Below are positions 7,969 to 17,350 of a stretch of DNA of 64,000 nucleotides, piece after piece. The stretch spans positions 666,624 through 730,623 of the forward strand of contig JBDWDN010000009.1 in the NCBI GenBank assembly GCA_039977295.1, in the 5' to 3' direction. The stretch comes from Hellea sp039977295. Lineage in GTDB: Bacteria; Pseudomonadota; Alphaproteobacteria; Caulobacterales; Maricaulaceae. Under the pieces are notes generated by a model. It was not told the DNA's origin, searched no databases, and worked only from the letters and a program-made list of their open reading frames with translations. How positions within the stretch are numbered: the stretch's first letter is position 1; every line of letters begins with the position of its first letter. The translations under genes were made by a program, and so were the position numbers.

Positions 7969-10821
7969 ATGTCCCAATTTATTCGTAATCTTTCCCTCAC
8001 TGCTAGCGCATTCGCAATTGTCGCCTGTTCCGAAACAAGCATCGATACGCCCAAAACGCAAGACGCCCCCAAGGCCGAAGCCGCTCTTGAAATAAATTTT
8101 GAAAAATTCACGCTTGATAACGGGCTGGATGTTATCTTCCATATTGACCGTTCCGACCCGGTCGTTGCGATTGATCTAGCCGCCCATGTCGGGTCAGGCC
8201 GCGAGACAACAGGCCGAACGGGATTTGCGCATTTATTTGAGCATCTACTTTTCCTCGATTCAGAAAATCTTGGCTATGGCGGGCTTGATGATATGAATAC
8301 ACGAATTGGCGGAGACGGCACGAATGGTTTCACGACCAATGATATGACGCAGTATTTCCAAGCTGTCCCGAAAGACGCCCTTGAAAAAATCATTTGGGCC
8401 GAAGCCGATAAACTTGGCTGGTTTATCAATACGGTGTCTCAAGACGTGGTTGATAATGAAAAGCAAGTGGTCAAGAATGAGAAGCGCCAACGCGTTGATA
8501 ATCAACCCTATGGTCACAATCTCTATATTGTCGCCAAAGCGCTTTATCCTGAAGGCCACCCTTATAATTGGCAGGTAATTGGGTCCCTTGCTGATTTGGA
8601 CGCTGCCACACTCCAAGACGTCAAAGACTTTTATAAAAAATGGTATGTCCCAAATAATGTGACAGTCACGATTTCAGGCGACTTTGATAAATCTGAAGCC
8701 AAGGCGATGGTTGAGAAATATTTTGGGGAAATCCCGCGCGGCGAAGACATTGCGCCTTATGAGGTACAGCCCGGGACTTTAACGGAAAGCCTCAATTTTT
8801 ATCACGAAGATAATTTCGCAACAGTGCCGCAATTATCTCTAACATGGCCCGCCGTTGAGCAATATCATCCTGATGCTTACGCGCTTGATATTCTGCTGAG
8901 TTATCTCACAGAGGGCAAACGCGCTCCGCTCAATGAAGTTATGGTGGATGAAGATAAAGTTACTTCTGATGTTTCTGGCTTTAACTACACCAAAGAGGTC
9001 GCCGGTGAGCTTTACCTCTTTGCGTCGCCCAATGAAGGCGAAGATATTGACGGACTTATGCCTTCGCTGAACAAAGGCTTTGCGCGCTTTGAAGAAAACG
9101 GTATTTCTCAAGAAGATCTCGACCGTATCAAAGCCGGTATCGAAGTTGATTTTTACGGCGAAGTCCAAAGCGCTTTAGGCAAAGCTATTCAGCTGGGTGA
9201 ATATAACGTCTATACGGATGATCCTGGTTTTTACAAAAAAGACATCGCCAACATCCACGCGGTCAGCACAGATGATGTAATGCGGGTTTACAATAAATAT
9301 ATCAAAGACAAGCCGAGCATCGCCGTGAGCTTTACGCCAAAGGGTGAATTGGGCTTAGCCCTAGAAGGCGCGGTCAAAGCCAATGTCGTGGAAGAGAAAA
9401 TTGTTGAAGGCGAAGGCGCCGCGCCGGACTTCGATCCCAAATCTCGCGTGCTGACCGAGACAACCCCGTCCTCATTTGACCGTACAGTAGAGCCTGCCTT
9501 TGGCGCAGGCTATGATTTACCAACCGCGGAGATTTGGCGCGAGACTTTCGGAAATGGTCTGCAGGTCTTTGGCATTCAATCCGACGAGACGCCGCTCATT
9601 AATTTCTCGCTTCGTTTGGATGCAGGCCGTCAATATGGCTCTGTCGATAAGCCGGCTATTCCTGCATTTACTGCAGATATGATAGAAAAGGGCACGGTCA
9701 ATAAAACGGCGGCGGAACTTGAAGACGCTATTGGATCTCTTGGGTCTTCTATTTCAGTCTCCAATGGCGATACAGGCTCATTTATCAGCGTCACGACACT
9801 AAGACGGAACTTTGACGCAACTGTCGCCCTTGTCATGGAAATGCTCACCGAGCCGCGCTGGGACGAAGAAGAGTTCGAGCTGTTAAAATATAAAACCTTA
9901 CAAAATATCACCTATTCAGAAGGAGATCCGAATTCTATCGCCTCGCGTGAAAATATGAAGTTGAAACATCCAGATGATAATATTTATCACTATACGGATT
10001 ACGGCCCTAAGGAAAAGTTAGAGGCTGTTACCTTGCAGGACTTGAAAGATTTCCATCGCAATTTCTATGATTTATCGAGCGCCAAGCTACGCATTGTAGG
10101 CGATTATGCGCCAAATGATGTGAAAGCCAAGTTCGGGCAAGGCCAGCCTTCAAACACTGATAATGCTCGGCCAAGCTTGCCAGGTCAGCCTATGCCAATC
10201 ACAGAATCCAAAGTCTATTTTTACGATGTTCCAGGCGCGAAACAATCCGTGCTTAGAATAGAGCGCCCTTCGCTCACAGCGAAAGATCCTGATTACCGTT
10301 TAGCGGAAGCTATCAACTTTCCTCTGGGCGGTATCTATACGTCTAAACTGAACTCGACCTTACGTGTTGAGAAAGGTTATACTTACGGTATTCGGTCAGG
10401 CTTTACCGGACGTGAAGAGCGCGGCACATTCGGTATCCGCTCCAGCGTGCGGACAAATGTCACGAAAGAGTCGATTGAGCTTATTCGGGACATTGTCGGA
10501 AATTATGGGGAAACCTTTACCCAAGAAGAACTCGACATCATGAAAGGCGCGCTGCTTCGCGGACAGGCCCTCAAGAACGAAACATTGCGGGATAAGCTCG
10601 GCATGCTCAATGAAATGAGCGGCTATGAATATGCAGATGATTTTCGCGCGCAAAATGCCAAAGCGGTAGAGGCTATGACACTTGAAGAATTCAAGGCCTT
10701 CACAGCGAAATATATGCGGCCAGACGCGATGAATTATCTCGTCGTCGGAGATGCGGAAACGCAAGTAGAGGGCCTTAAGGAATTGGGCTTTGGAGATCCG
10801 ATTATGCTGAATGAGGACTAG
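7969..10821 (+). CDS. M16 family zinc metallopeptidase, lipoprotein
   Basis: The N-terminus is a lipoprotein signal with lipobox IVAC (Cys20), so the mature protein is probably membrane-anchored in the periplasm. The first half carries the inverted zinc motif HLFEH at residues 88–92, with the downstream Glu in NEKQVVKNEKRQ near 164–171. The second half (from about residue 500) repeats the M16 fold without the zinc motif, as in two-domain pitrilysin-type enzymes made as one 950-residue chain. It probably degrades peptides in the periplasm. The DUF4349 lipoprotein gene starts 3 bases after its stop, so they form an operon. The 5' leader contains a hairpin that can hide the ribosome site. Confidence 0.88.
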   Translation: MSQFIRNLSLTASAFAIVACSETSIDTPKTQDAPKAEAALEINFEKFTLDNGLDVIFHIDRSDPVVAIDLAAHVGSGRETTGRTGFAHLFEHLLFLDSENLGYGGLDDMNTRIGGDGTNGFTTNDMTQYFQAVPKDALEKIIWAEADKLGWFINTVSQDVVDNEKQVVKNEKRQRVDNQPYGHNLYIVAKALYPEGHPYNWQVIGSLADLDAATLQDVKDFYKKWYVPNNVTVTISGDFDKSEAKAMVEKYFGEIPRGEDIAPYEVQPGTLTESLNFYHEDNFATVPQLSLTWPAVEQYHPDAYALDILLSYLTEGKRAPLNEVMVDEDKVTSDVSGFNYTKEVAGELYLFASPNEGEDIDGLMPSLNKGFARFEENGISQEDLDRIKAGIEVDFYGEVQSALGKAIQLGEYNVYTDDPGFYKKDIANIHAVSTDDVMRVYNKYIKDKPSIAVSFTPKGELGLALEGAVKANVVEEKIVEGEGAAPDFDPKSRVLTETTPSSFDRTVEPAFGAGYDLPTAEIWRETFGNGLQVFGIQSDETPLINFSLRLDAGRQYGSVDKPAIPAFTADMIEKGTVNKTAAELEDAIGSLGSSISVSNGDTGSFISVTTLRRNFDATVALVMEMLTEPRWDEEEFELLKYKTLQNITYSEGDPNSIASRENMKLKHPDDNIYHYTDYGPKEKLEAVTLQDLKDFHRNFYDLSSAKLRIVGDYAPNDVKAKFGQGQPSNTDNARPSLPGQPMPITESKVYFYDVPGAKQSVLRIERPSLTAKDPDYRLAEAINFPLGGIYTSKLNSTLRVEKGYTYGIRSGFTGREERGTFGIRSSVRTNVTKESIELIRDIVGNYGETFTQEELDIMKGALLRGQALKNETLRDKLGMLNEMSGYEYADDFRAQNAKAVEAMTLEEFKAFTAKYMRPDAMNYLVVGDAETQVEGLKELGFGDPIMLNED

Positions 10822-10823
10822 TC

Positions 10824-11732
10824 ATGCGCAAGGTTTTGTTGATATCGGTTCTTCTGCTCACGGCCTGCGAGAGCAAAATGGTTTTGGACAACCCCTCATC
10901 TAGTGCCCCTATGCGCACTGAATCTATGGATATGGCTGAATCTAATATAAGGGTTCAGAAAACATCTGCCTCACCTAACTCTCAAAACAATCAAAACCCC
11001 ACCTCCCAAAGCTTCCTCGCCTACCGTTATAATTACGGCTTTCAGCTCCCCGCTAAATCCGTTGCCGCAACGTCAAAATCTCACGCCGATATGTGTCTTG
11101 AGGCCGGCCCATCAAAATGTCAGGTTTTGAATTCTTCAACGTCATCGCATAATGAAACTAACGTCTCGGCCAATCTCAGCTTACGCGCAGAGCCCGAATG
11201 GCTAGAGAATTTCAAAGCAGATTTACAAAGCTCTGTCGAATCCGCCAAAGGCAAGATGACAAATTCATCTGTCTCTGCCGAAGATTTAACACGACAAATT
11301 TTGGACACAGACGCTCGGTTAAAGGCTCAGACAACATTACGTGACCGCCTGCAAAGCCTGCTCGCGACGCGCAATGCTGAACTCAAAGACTTGCTAGCCT
11401 TAGAGCGGGAGCTTGCCCGCGTTCAGGGGCAGATTGAGAGCGCAACGTCTACGCTGAATGTGCTGCGAAAACGTGTCTCGATGTCAGTTGTCGATATTAA
11501 TTATCAAAGCCAATCTGTCGCGGTCAGTCAATCAGCCTTATCCCCCATCGGACGCGCGCTGAAAGGTTTTGTTGGTGAATTCTCTTATGGACTCTCTAAC
11601 GTCATTGAGTTTTTTGCAGGTATCCTGCCATGGCTTATCTTCGTGATCATGCCCGGCCTCTGGATAATGCGGCGCTGGTGGCGCGGACGGAAAACCCCGC
11701 CCAAAGAGAAGACCGCAACGCCTAGTTCATAA
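10824..11732 (+). CDS. DUF4349 domain lipoprotein
   Basis: The 302-residue protein has a lipoprotein signal with lipobox LTAC (Cys15), a low-complexity Ser/Asn-rich linker, and a DUF4349 core: a strand region near 105–135, a coiled coil around 165–215 (DARLKAQTTLRDRLQSLL, LERELARVQGQIES), and a membrane helix near 260–280 followed by a basic tail. The function is unknown. With both a lipid anchor and a C-terminal helix it may span the envelope. The start is 3 bases after the M16 peptidase stop. Confidence 0.8.
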   Translation: MRKVLLISVLLLTACESKMVLDNPSSSAPMRTESMDMAESNIRVQKTSASPNSQNNQNPTSQSFLAYRYNYGFQLPAKSVAATSKSHADMCLEAGPSKCQVLNSSTSSHNETNVSANLSLRAEPEWLENFKADLQSSVESAKGKMTNSSVSAEDLTRQILDTDARLKAQTTLRDRLQSLLATRNAELKDLLALERELARVQGQIESATSTLNVLRKRVSMSVVDINYQSQSVAVSQSALSPIGRALKGFVGEFSYGLSNVIEFFAGILPWLIFVIMPGLWIMRRWWRGRKTPPKEKTATPSS

Positions 11733-12098
11733 GCTGAGTATACATGCCCCTAGATTGATTTTCTATTCGGCCCAACATGGCGGAAATTCCCAGCACTTCA
11801 GGCGACGTTTTTGCTATTTAGGAAATGATCGGCATTCGAAGAACGCTCCCACCTTCTGACCGACTGTCATTATCGAAATGATTTAGGCCCAACCCGCTTT
11901 TCGAGCATAAGTTAAAATTGCTTGTATTTTGCCCCGTTCCGTAATATGGAATTCTTGAAGGGGCGCCCTCTTTCATAAATTGTTAAATTAAAAAACATGC
12001 TCTTGAGTGTGCAATTATCCGTGGAAATTTGCGGTTAAGCACTCACTGTTTTGCAAGCTCGCACGCATGCGGGCGCGTGTTTAAATGTGGAGGAACAT
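11733..12098. other. Gene-free region upstream of the MACPF island
   Basis: These 366 bases hold no convincing gene on either strand. The half nearest the island is A+T-rich and must carry its promoter. TTGAAG at 11955–11960 followed by TAAATT at 11976–11981 is the best -35/-10 pair I can find, but the 15-base spacing is short. A small inverted repeat CACGC/GCGTG (12062–12079) lies just before the ribosome site. Confidence 0.5.
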
Positions 12099-13193
12099 AT
12101 GACGGCTTATAATATTTTTGTCGGAGGCACGCCGCACTCCGTTACTATTAACCCAACGGCTACGCTTGCGGCTTTACGCAGTAATTTGAGAAGCTCTATA
12201 GGTAGTAATATTGACAATTATGACTTTGTTTATTTCGCGCAATTCACCCAAAAGAAAACAATTTTATCTGACCGCACAATTGAGAACTCCCAAACTGTAG
12301 CCTCCGTTGTCTTCCCGGATAGCGTAATTATTTTGACCCTAACGCAAGGGAATAAGACCGATTTGTTTGGGATGAAAACTGATTGGTTATATGATCGCCA
12401 CGCTGGCATAAGGATTGTTAAAAACAATTCAGACCCCGGCGCCATTGCCGCTAATAAAGGAAAGTTTGATCCTATCATGCTGACGGATATCCAACCGTCA
12501 AACCCTAGCTCAAATGCCTTTTATCAACGCGCTGTGATATGTGAAAAAGGGACAGTTATTCAGTTCAACATTAGTTCTTGGGGCGCGGCAGGATACGGAT
12601 TCAGTATCAAAAGTGATAAGGAAACGATTTGCGACGGGCTTTATGTTACTCTCGGAGACAACCCCAATCATCAAACCAATACGGGTTTGCGGCGCTATCA
12701 AAGCTCTAAAAATATGATACAGATTGAGAGTACCAAGACCCTAAATATACCAACGTCTGATGTTATTCATTATCAAAAGGTAACCCTAAAGACTTGGCGG
12801 GTGACGTCTTATAAAGCAGGCGGGAAAACTCATAGTAGCAATGCTCAGGCGCCCGTGATAACGGCCCCGCATATGGCTATGGCGACGCCTGGCTTTAGGG
12901 GTATGGGACTGATGAAGTCTATGGGGGCGATGGGGGCCGGCGGAGGATTTGACCCAGGACCAACGGGCGGAGACACCTATGTTCCTGGCAGTAGCGTGGA
13001 AACTGGCGCCCCTGGCCGAGGGCCAGCAGGCGGAGGTGATTTCGGCAGCGACATTAGTGACATCAAGCAAGATGACCGGAACACAACTGTTTTAGGGGCT
13101 GTCGTCTTTTATTTCTTTGTCTTCAAAGATCACGAGCAAGCCAATCGGGTGATTAACGTTCTCAATGCACCCAACCCAAATGCAATCGGTTAA
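12099..13193 (+). CDS. MACPF-island partner protein A with N-terminal ubiquitin-like domain
   Basis: This 364-residue protein and the one at 14594 are paralogues, clearly similar along most of their length. Residues 1–84 look like a beta-grasp fold (strand–strand–helix–strands ending VIILTLTQG). Residues 85–235 are the best conserved block, with KGKFDPIMLTD, FYQR.VIC.KGTVIQFN.SSWGAAG and DVIHYQK. Residues 245–320 are a variable Gly/Met/Ala-rich linker. The last 40 residues are conserved again (DDRNTTV.G.V.FYF.VF). There is no signal peptide or membrane helix. GGAGGA 5 bases upstream of the ATG at 12099 decides the start over an in-frame ATG at 12051. I do not know the family; position and pairing suggest it assists the MACPF protein 20 bases downstream. 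Confidence 0.75.
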   Translation: MTAYNIFVGGTPHSVTINPTATLAALRSNLRSSIGSNIDNYDFVYFAQFTQKKTILSDRTIENSQTVASVVFPDSVIILTLTQGNKTDLFGMKTDWLYDRHAGIRIVKNNSDPGAIAANKGKFDPIMLTDIQPSNPSSNAFYQRAVICEKGTVIQFNISSWGAAGYGFSIKSDKETICDGLYVTLGDNPNHQTNTGLRRYQSSKNMIQIESTKTLNIPTSDVIHYQKVTLKTWRVTSYKAGGKTHSSNAQAPVITAPHMAMATPGFRGMGLMKSMGAMGAGGGFDPGPTGGDTYVPGSSVETGAPGRGPAGGGDFGSDISDIKQDDRNTTVLGAVVFYFFVFKDHEQANRVINVLNAPNPNAIG

Positions 13194-13213
13194 GGTAAGA
13201 TAGGAGAAAGATC

Positions 13214-14470
13214 ATGACTAAGGCACTCATTTTAGTACAAAAATCTAATGGCGACAAAAAAAACAAATCTTTGGAGTTAACGGCATCACTAGCAGATACT
13301 CGTACCATTCTTACAAAGAACGACTTCATGGCTGAGGGCGATGAATTTATCGTGCATAATGCGCCAGTCGATACAGATGATGAAGACTCGATATTACTCA
13401 ATCAAGTCGTCGGAGAAGACGGTAGCGGAACACTTCTGATAGGGGTGGTCGACTCAGGGCTTGAGGCCCCCGATAAATCAGTAGCCCGCTATAAAAGATT
13501 GACTGATACTCAAAAGCTGGCGCTATTTGATAATGTTGAGATATATAAGGGGTTAACGGCATTACCGAATAAGGGTTTCACGCGAACCTTTAAACCCATT
13601 ATCGCGCGCTGGCACGCTGGCGACTTACCGGACTCAGTTAAGCCCAGCTATGTCACTCATGTGACAACAAAATCAAGCTTTAGTGAAATCACACATAGCC
13701 TTGCGACATCTAGTGTTGATAAAGCCTCAGCCTCGCTGAACACGCCCTATGGGGGCGGCCAAAGTAGCTTCGAGCATGAAAAGAAAAAATCTACAAAAAC
13801 AAGTAAAGTGACTGAATATTTATCAGGACAGTTTCTCGTCAATAAAGTGGATTTGAAAGTTGATATTTCTAAAGTGCAAATTCAAGGTGACTTCGAAGCT
13901 CAAATATTAGCCGCCGTTAGCGGAGGGTCCGATATTGATCAGTATGATAAATTAATAACTGTTTTAAATGACAGGGGTTATTTTATCCCAATAGCCTTCA
14001 CACTTGGAGGTGTCTTGATGAGTACGTCTTCAACGAAAATAGATAAATTTGAAGAATCAGAAAGCGAAAAAACAGAATTTTCAGTTGGCTTCAAAGTGGC
14101 CATTGATGGGTTTGGCGGTGGAGGTGATTATTCCCATAGTGAAGGCCGAGAAACTACAGATTCAACAACCACAAAATATACAAATTTAAGCATCACAAAA
14201 AAGGGCGGGCGCGCAGACTCCAAGGATTATGAAACCTGGACGCAATCTCTCAACCCCGCCATTAATTGGGATATTATCAATATAACGGAGCTGCACCCAA
14301 CCCTAGCATTATTGACAAATAAAAGACTGCTTAGATATTGCCTACATTTGCTGGAAACGTATTACACCTATAATACTGTGAAAGATAAACAGGCTATAAT
14401 TAATATTGGCAAATATGTAACCCAAACGGAATCTATCCTCATGTCTAGCGGCACGGGAATTGGCGGTTAA
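13214..14470 (+). CDS. MACPF-like pore-forming protein with N-terminal ubiquitin-like domain
   Basis: The C-terminal two thirds fit a MACPF/CDC domain: GYFIPIAFTLGG at 255–266 matches the signature region, GFGGGGDYS at 299–307 the glycine hinge, KKGGRADSKDYETWTQSL at 329–346 and WDIINITELHPTLALL at 352–367 the conserved C-terminal part. Stretches 157–198 and 275–321 are polar segments with alternating pattern, where the two membrane-inserting clusters of MACPF proteins would be. Residues 1–78 resemble a beta-grasp domain with a DEF...NAPVDTDDE element that I associate with fungal MACPF-like proteins. There is no signal peptide. AGGAGA precedes the ATG. It sits between two paralogous partner genes and is expected to form membrane pores; target and export route are unknown. 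Confidence 0.7.
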   Translation: MTKALILVQKSNGDKKNKSLELTASLADTRTILTKNDFMAEGDEFIVHNAPVDTDDEDSILLNQVVGEDGSGTLLIGVVDSGLEAPDKSVARYKRLTDTQKLALFDNVEIYKGLTALPNKGFTRTFKPIIARWHAGDLPDSVKPSYVTHVTTKSSFSEITHSLATSSVDKASASLNTPYGGGQSSFEHEKKKSTKTSKVTEYLSGQFLVNKVDLKVDISKVQIQGDFEAQILAAVSGGSDIDQYDKLITVLNDRGYFIPIAFTLGGVLMSTSSTKIDKFEESESEKTEFSVGFKVAIDGFGGGGDYSHSEGRETTDSTTTKYTNLSITKKGGRADSKDYETWTQSLNPAINWDIINITELHPTLALLTNKRLLRYCLHLLETYYTYNTVKDKQAIINIGKYVTQTESILMSSGTGIGG

Positions 14471-14593
14471 TTCACTCAGCTTAGATCTCTGACTTAAGCG
14501 TTCATTAAATAGAGCGCCTAAGACAGAGACCGCTGGAAAGATACCTTACGGAGTTGAGGTTCACGATCATGACATATTTCAAGGACTATCATT

Positions 14594-15733
14594 GTGGCCG
14601 TTTATGATATTTACATTAGCGGCGCGAAACACAGTGTTACGGCCAATCCAACCGATCAACTAAGCAGCTTGCGAGGAAAACTTGGAAAAGTTTCTGACAA
14701 TTATGGGTTTGTCTATTTTGATGAATTTACAAAGAAGAAAACAATTTTACAGGATCGTTCATTAGAGAATAAACCAATAAGTTCTATCGTCTTTAATAAG
14801 AACGTTATTATCATGTCAGTTGTTAAAGGCGGTAAAACTGACCTTTTTGGATCTAAAGTAGATTGGTTCAAAGATCGTCAATTCGGCATCAGAGTCATAA
14901 AGAACACAGCTGATCCTGCGGCAGTCGCCAGTAATAAAGGGAAGTTTGACCCCATCATGTTGACGGATGTTGAGCCTTCAAACCAAACGGCAAACGTATT
15001 TTATCAACGTGTTGTGATTTGCCAGAAGGGAACCGTAATTCAGTTCAATATGAGTTCATGGGGCGCAGCAGGTTTCGGATATAGTATAAAAAGTGATAAA
15101 GATACAATTTGCGACTCTCTCTATATTTGTTTTGGAGACAAGCAAAACCGCATAGGTAATGGCAGTCTGCGCAGATATGAAAAATCTCAAAACACCATCG
15201 TCGTTGATAGTACTCAATCACAAGATATTGGAGTATCCGATATCATTCATTATCAAAAAATTACAGCCAAAAGCTGGCGCTTACGGGGATATAAACAAAA
15301 CGGGAAAATTTACGCGACTGATCAGCAAGCGTTAGAAGCTATTGCGCCTTCAGCCGTATTTGACTCGGCAACAGGCGCCTTAACAATCATCACCAGTATA
15401 ACAAAAACAATAAGCGGTTTCTTCGAAGGGATATTTGGGGGCAGGTCAACGGTAGCTACAAAAAGCGTCTTAAAGGTTGGCGCTATTGGCTTTGACCATC
15501 CTGGCCCCGGCGGCGGGGAATTTATTCCGGGCGGGGGGATTGAGTCTGGAACGGCGATGAGAGGCGGTACAGGGGGAGGAACATTTGGGAGTATCAGCGA
15601 TATTGTAGAAGATGATAAAAACACAACAGTCCAAGGCTCTGTCCTTTTTTATTTTTTGGTTTTCGAGTCTGCTGATGCGGCGAACCAAGTTATTAACGCT
15701 TTAAATACACCTCAATCGAGATTGTTAAATTAA
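14594..15733 (+). CDS. MACPF-island partner protein B, paralogue of partner A
   Basis: This 379-residue protein aligns with partner A: beta-grasp-like residues 1–80, conserved core to about 230 including KGKFDPIMLTDVEPSN and GTVIQFNMSSWGAAG, and the same C-terminal block (DDKNTTVQGSVLFYFLVF). It differs in the middle: residues 250–285 (TGALTIITSITKTISGFFEG) form a hydrophobic or amphipathic stretch absent from partner A, followed by a Gly/Pro-rich linker. The start is GTG at 14594, fixed by alignment with partner A and AAGGA 9 bases upstream. A 12-codon frame (14569–14607) overlaps this start in another phase and could be a leader. The 123-base gap after the MACPF gene allows separate control. 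No signal peptide. Confidence 0.72.
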   Translation: MAVYDIYISGAKHSVTANPTDQLSSLRGKLGKVSDNYGFVYFDEFTKKKTILQDRSLENKPISSIVFNKNVIIMSVVKGGKTDLFGSKVDWFKDRQFGIRVIKNTADPAAVASNKGKFDPIMLTDVEPSNQTANVFYQRVVICQKGTVIQFNMSSWGAAGFGYSIKSDKDTICDSLYICFGDKQNRIGNGSLRRYEKSQNTIVVDSTQSQDIGVSDIIHYQKITAKSWRLRGYKQNGKIYATDQQALEAIAPSAVFDSATGALTIITSITKTISGFFEGIFGGRSTVATKSVLKVGAIGFDHPGPGGGEFIPGGGIESGTAMRGGTGGGTFGSISDIVEDDKNTTVQGSVLFYFLVFESADAANQVINALNTPQSRLLN

Positions 15734-15785
15734 CCCGTCTCTTTTGAAACTCTACGTTTGGATGACAGTTCAAACCTAAAATCGT

Positions 15786-17216
15786 CTAAGAGGCGCGGCG
15801 ATCCACGTAAGGCGTAACGCCCTGCCCAACTAACCCTCGCCCATTCTCGACGGGTACAGCTCTGCGGTCGACTTCTAGCGGCAGCTTGAAATAGAAGGTT
15901 GTGCCATGCCCCTCTTGGCTAACAACATTCATGCCGCCGCCCATAGCGATAACAAAATCTCTTGAAATGGTGAGGCCGAGCCCCGTTCCCTGCACGTCAC
16001 GGTCAATCCGGTTATCGACTTGTTCAAACCGGTGGAACACTTTTTCAAGATTTTCTTCCGCAATACCAATACCTGTATCGCGCACATAAATGCCCAGATT
16101 AACACGTCCATCAGCCATAAACTCACCATCGACATAAATCATGACAGAGCCCTTTGGCGTGAATTTAACGGCATTTCCTAGCAGGTTATTGATAACCTGG
16201 CGCAAGCGGCCTTCATCACCGATGAAACGTTGCGGAACATTGGGTTTATAATCAAGACCGATATAAAGTTTTTTTGCATGGGCTGTTGGCTGATGCAGGG
16301 CTACCAACCCTGTTAGCAGTCCCATCAAATCAAAAGGTTCCGATTTAAGTGACATGCGGCCGGCATCTAATTTCGAAAGATCCAAAACGTCATTTATAAT
16401 CGCAACCAAGTTCTGGCTCGAATGATTGACAATCTCTGCATATTGCCTTTGCTGCGGGGTTAGGTCCGTCCTCAGCAATAAGCCGCTCATACCGATTACG
16501 CCGTTAAGCGGCGTTCGCAATTCATGGCTCATATTCGCTAAAAAATGAGACTTTGAGCTATCAGCAGCTTCCGCGCGCTCTATGTTCCCTTCCAATATGC
16601 TAAACATGCGGTGCATATTCAGGCTGAAAAAAGCTGCCGTGGCCGAAACGAGTATAAAAGCAAGAGACGCTTGAACCGCGCGCTGAAAATTTTTCCCAGC
16701 CAGCACGTTTTTATCCACCATGTCAGGCACAAAAGCTGCGTAAGAAACAAAGAAAAGCAGCCACACCACTAATACCGCAGCAATAGTATAGCCAGCAACC
16801 ATGCGCCAGCCGCTGATAAAACCGTTCATCACCGCGCCGGCTAGAATAAGAGGTATCAGCGCGGAATTGATGCCTGCTCCTTGATCAAAGGCAGAGGCCA
16901 TAACGCCAATGAGTAATAGCGCGGAGTAAAACAAAGCAAAAAATGTGAACCGTTTAGAATAACGCAGTAAATGTATGACACCCAATACGATTACGCAGCT
17001 CAGCGCTGAGATACCATGATCAATGGTGAATCGGCCATAGCTCCAAGTCATCAAAACTTGGTTTATGACCTGCGAGAGGATGAAGGTCCAACCGACGAGA
17101 TACACACCCCGCCCGCGCATATATTCTGCCGCGCCTGAGAGCTGGTCAAAGCGAAGGTAAGCTTCGTAAGATTTTATTGCTGACTTGAAAATAACGCGGT
17201 CGAAGCCTTCCCACAC
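15786..17216 (-). CDS. Membrane sensor histidine kinase
   Basis: About six hydrophobic segments between residues 38 and 200 form a membrane sensor region without a recognisable extracytoplasmic domain. HisKA follows, with the phosphoacceptor His231 in FLANMSHELRTPLNG, then an HATPase domain with the N box NNLLGNAVKF, the G1 box DTGIGI and the G2 box GTGLGL. There is no receiver domain and no response regulator next to it, so it is an orphan kinase. The start is a GTG at 17216, overlapped by a 14-bp palindrome and without a ribosome site; a later start such as Met33 is possible. Confidence 0.85.
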   Translation of the reverse strand: MWEGFDRVIFKSAIKSYEAYLRFDQLSGAAEYMRGRGVYLVGWTFILSQVINQVLMTWSYGRFTIDHGISALSCVIVLGVIHLLRYSKRFTFFALFYSALLLIGVMASAFDQGAGINSALIPLILAGAVMNGFISGWRMVAGYTIAAVLVVWLLFFVSYAAFVPDMVDKNVLAGKNFQRAVQASLAFILVSATAAFFSLNMHRMFSILEGNIERAEAADSSKSHFLANMSHELRTPLNGVIGMSGLLLRTDLTPQQRQYAEIVNHSSQNLVAIINDVLDLSKLDAGRMSLKSEPFDLMGLLTGLVALHQPTAHAKKLYIGLDYKPNVPQRFIGDEGRLRQVINNLLGNAVKFTPKGSVMIYVDGEFMADGRVNLGIYVRDTGIGIAEENLEKVFHRFEQVDNRIDRDVQGTGLGLTISRDFVIAMGGGMNVVSQEGHGTTFYFKLPLEVDRRAVPVENGRGLVGQGVTPYVDRRAS

Positions 17217-17228
17217 TGTTCGAACAGT
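17215..17228. repeat. 14-bp perfect palindrome over the histidine kinase start
   Basis: ACTGTTCGAACAGT is self-complementary over 14 bases and overlaps the proposed GTG start codon of the minus-strand kinase. It may be an operator or mean that the true start is downstream. Confidence 0.4.
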
Positions 17229-17350
17229 TGGGTAGATGAAAAAGACGAATATTTGATTAAACGAAGGCCCTGAACTTTATCTTTATTCCGCCCGTATTAA
17301 CTGGCATGCCGATTAAAACAGCATAGCAAATTCACGAATAGGTTTTAGAT

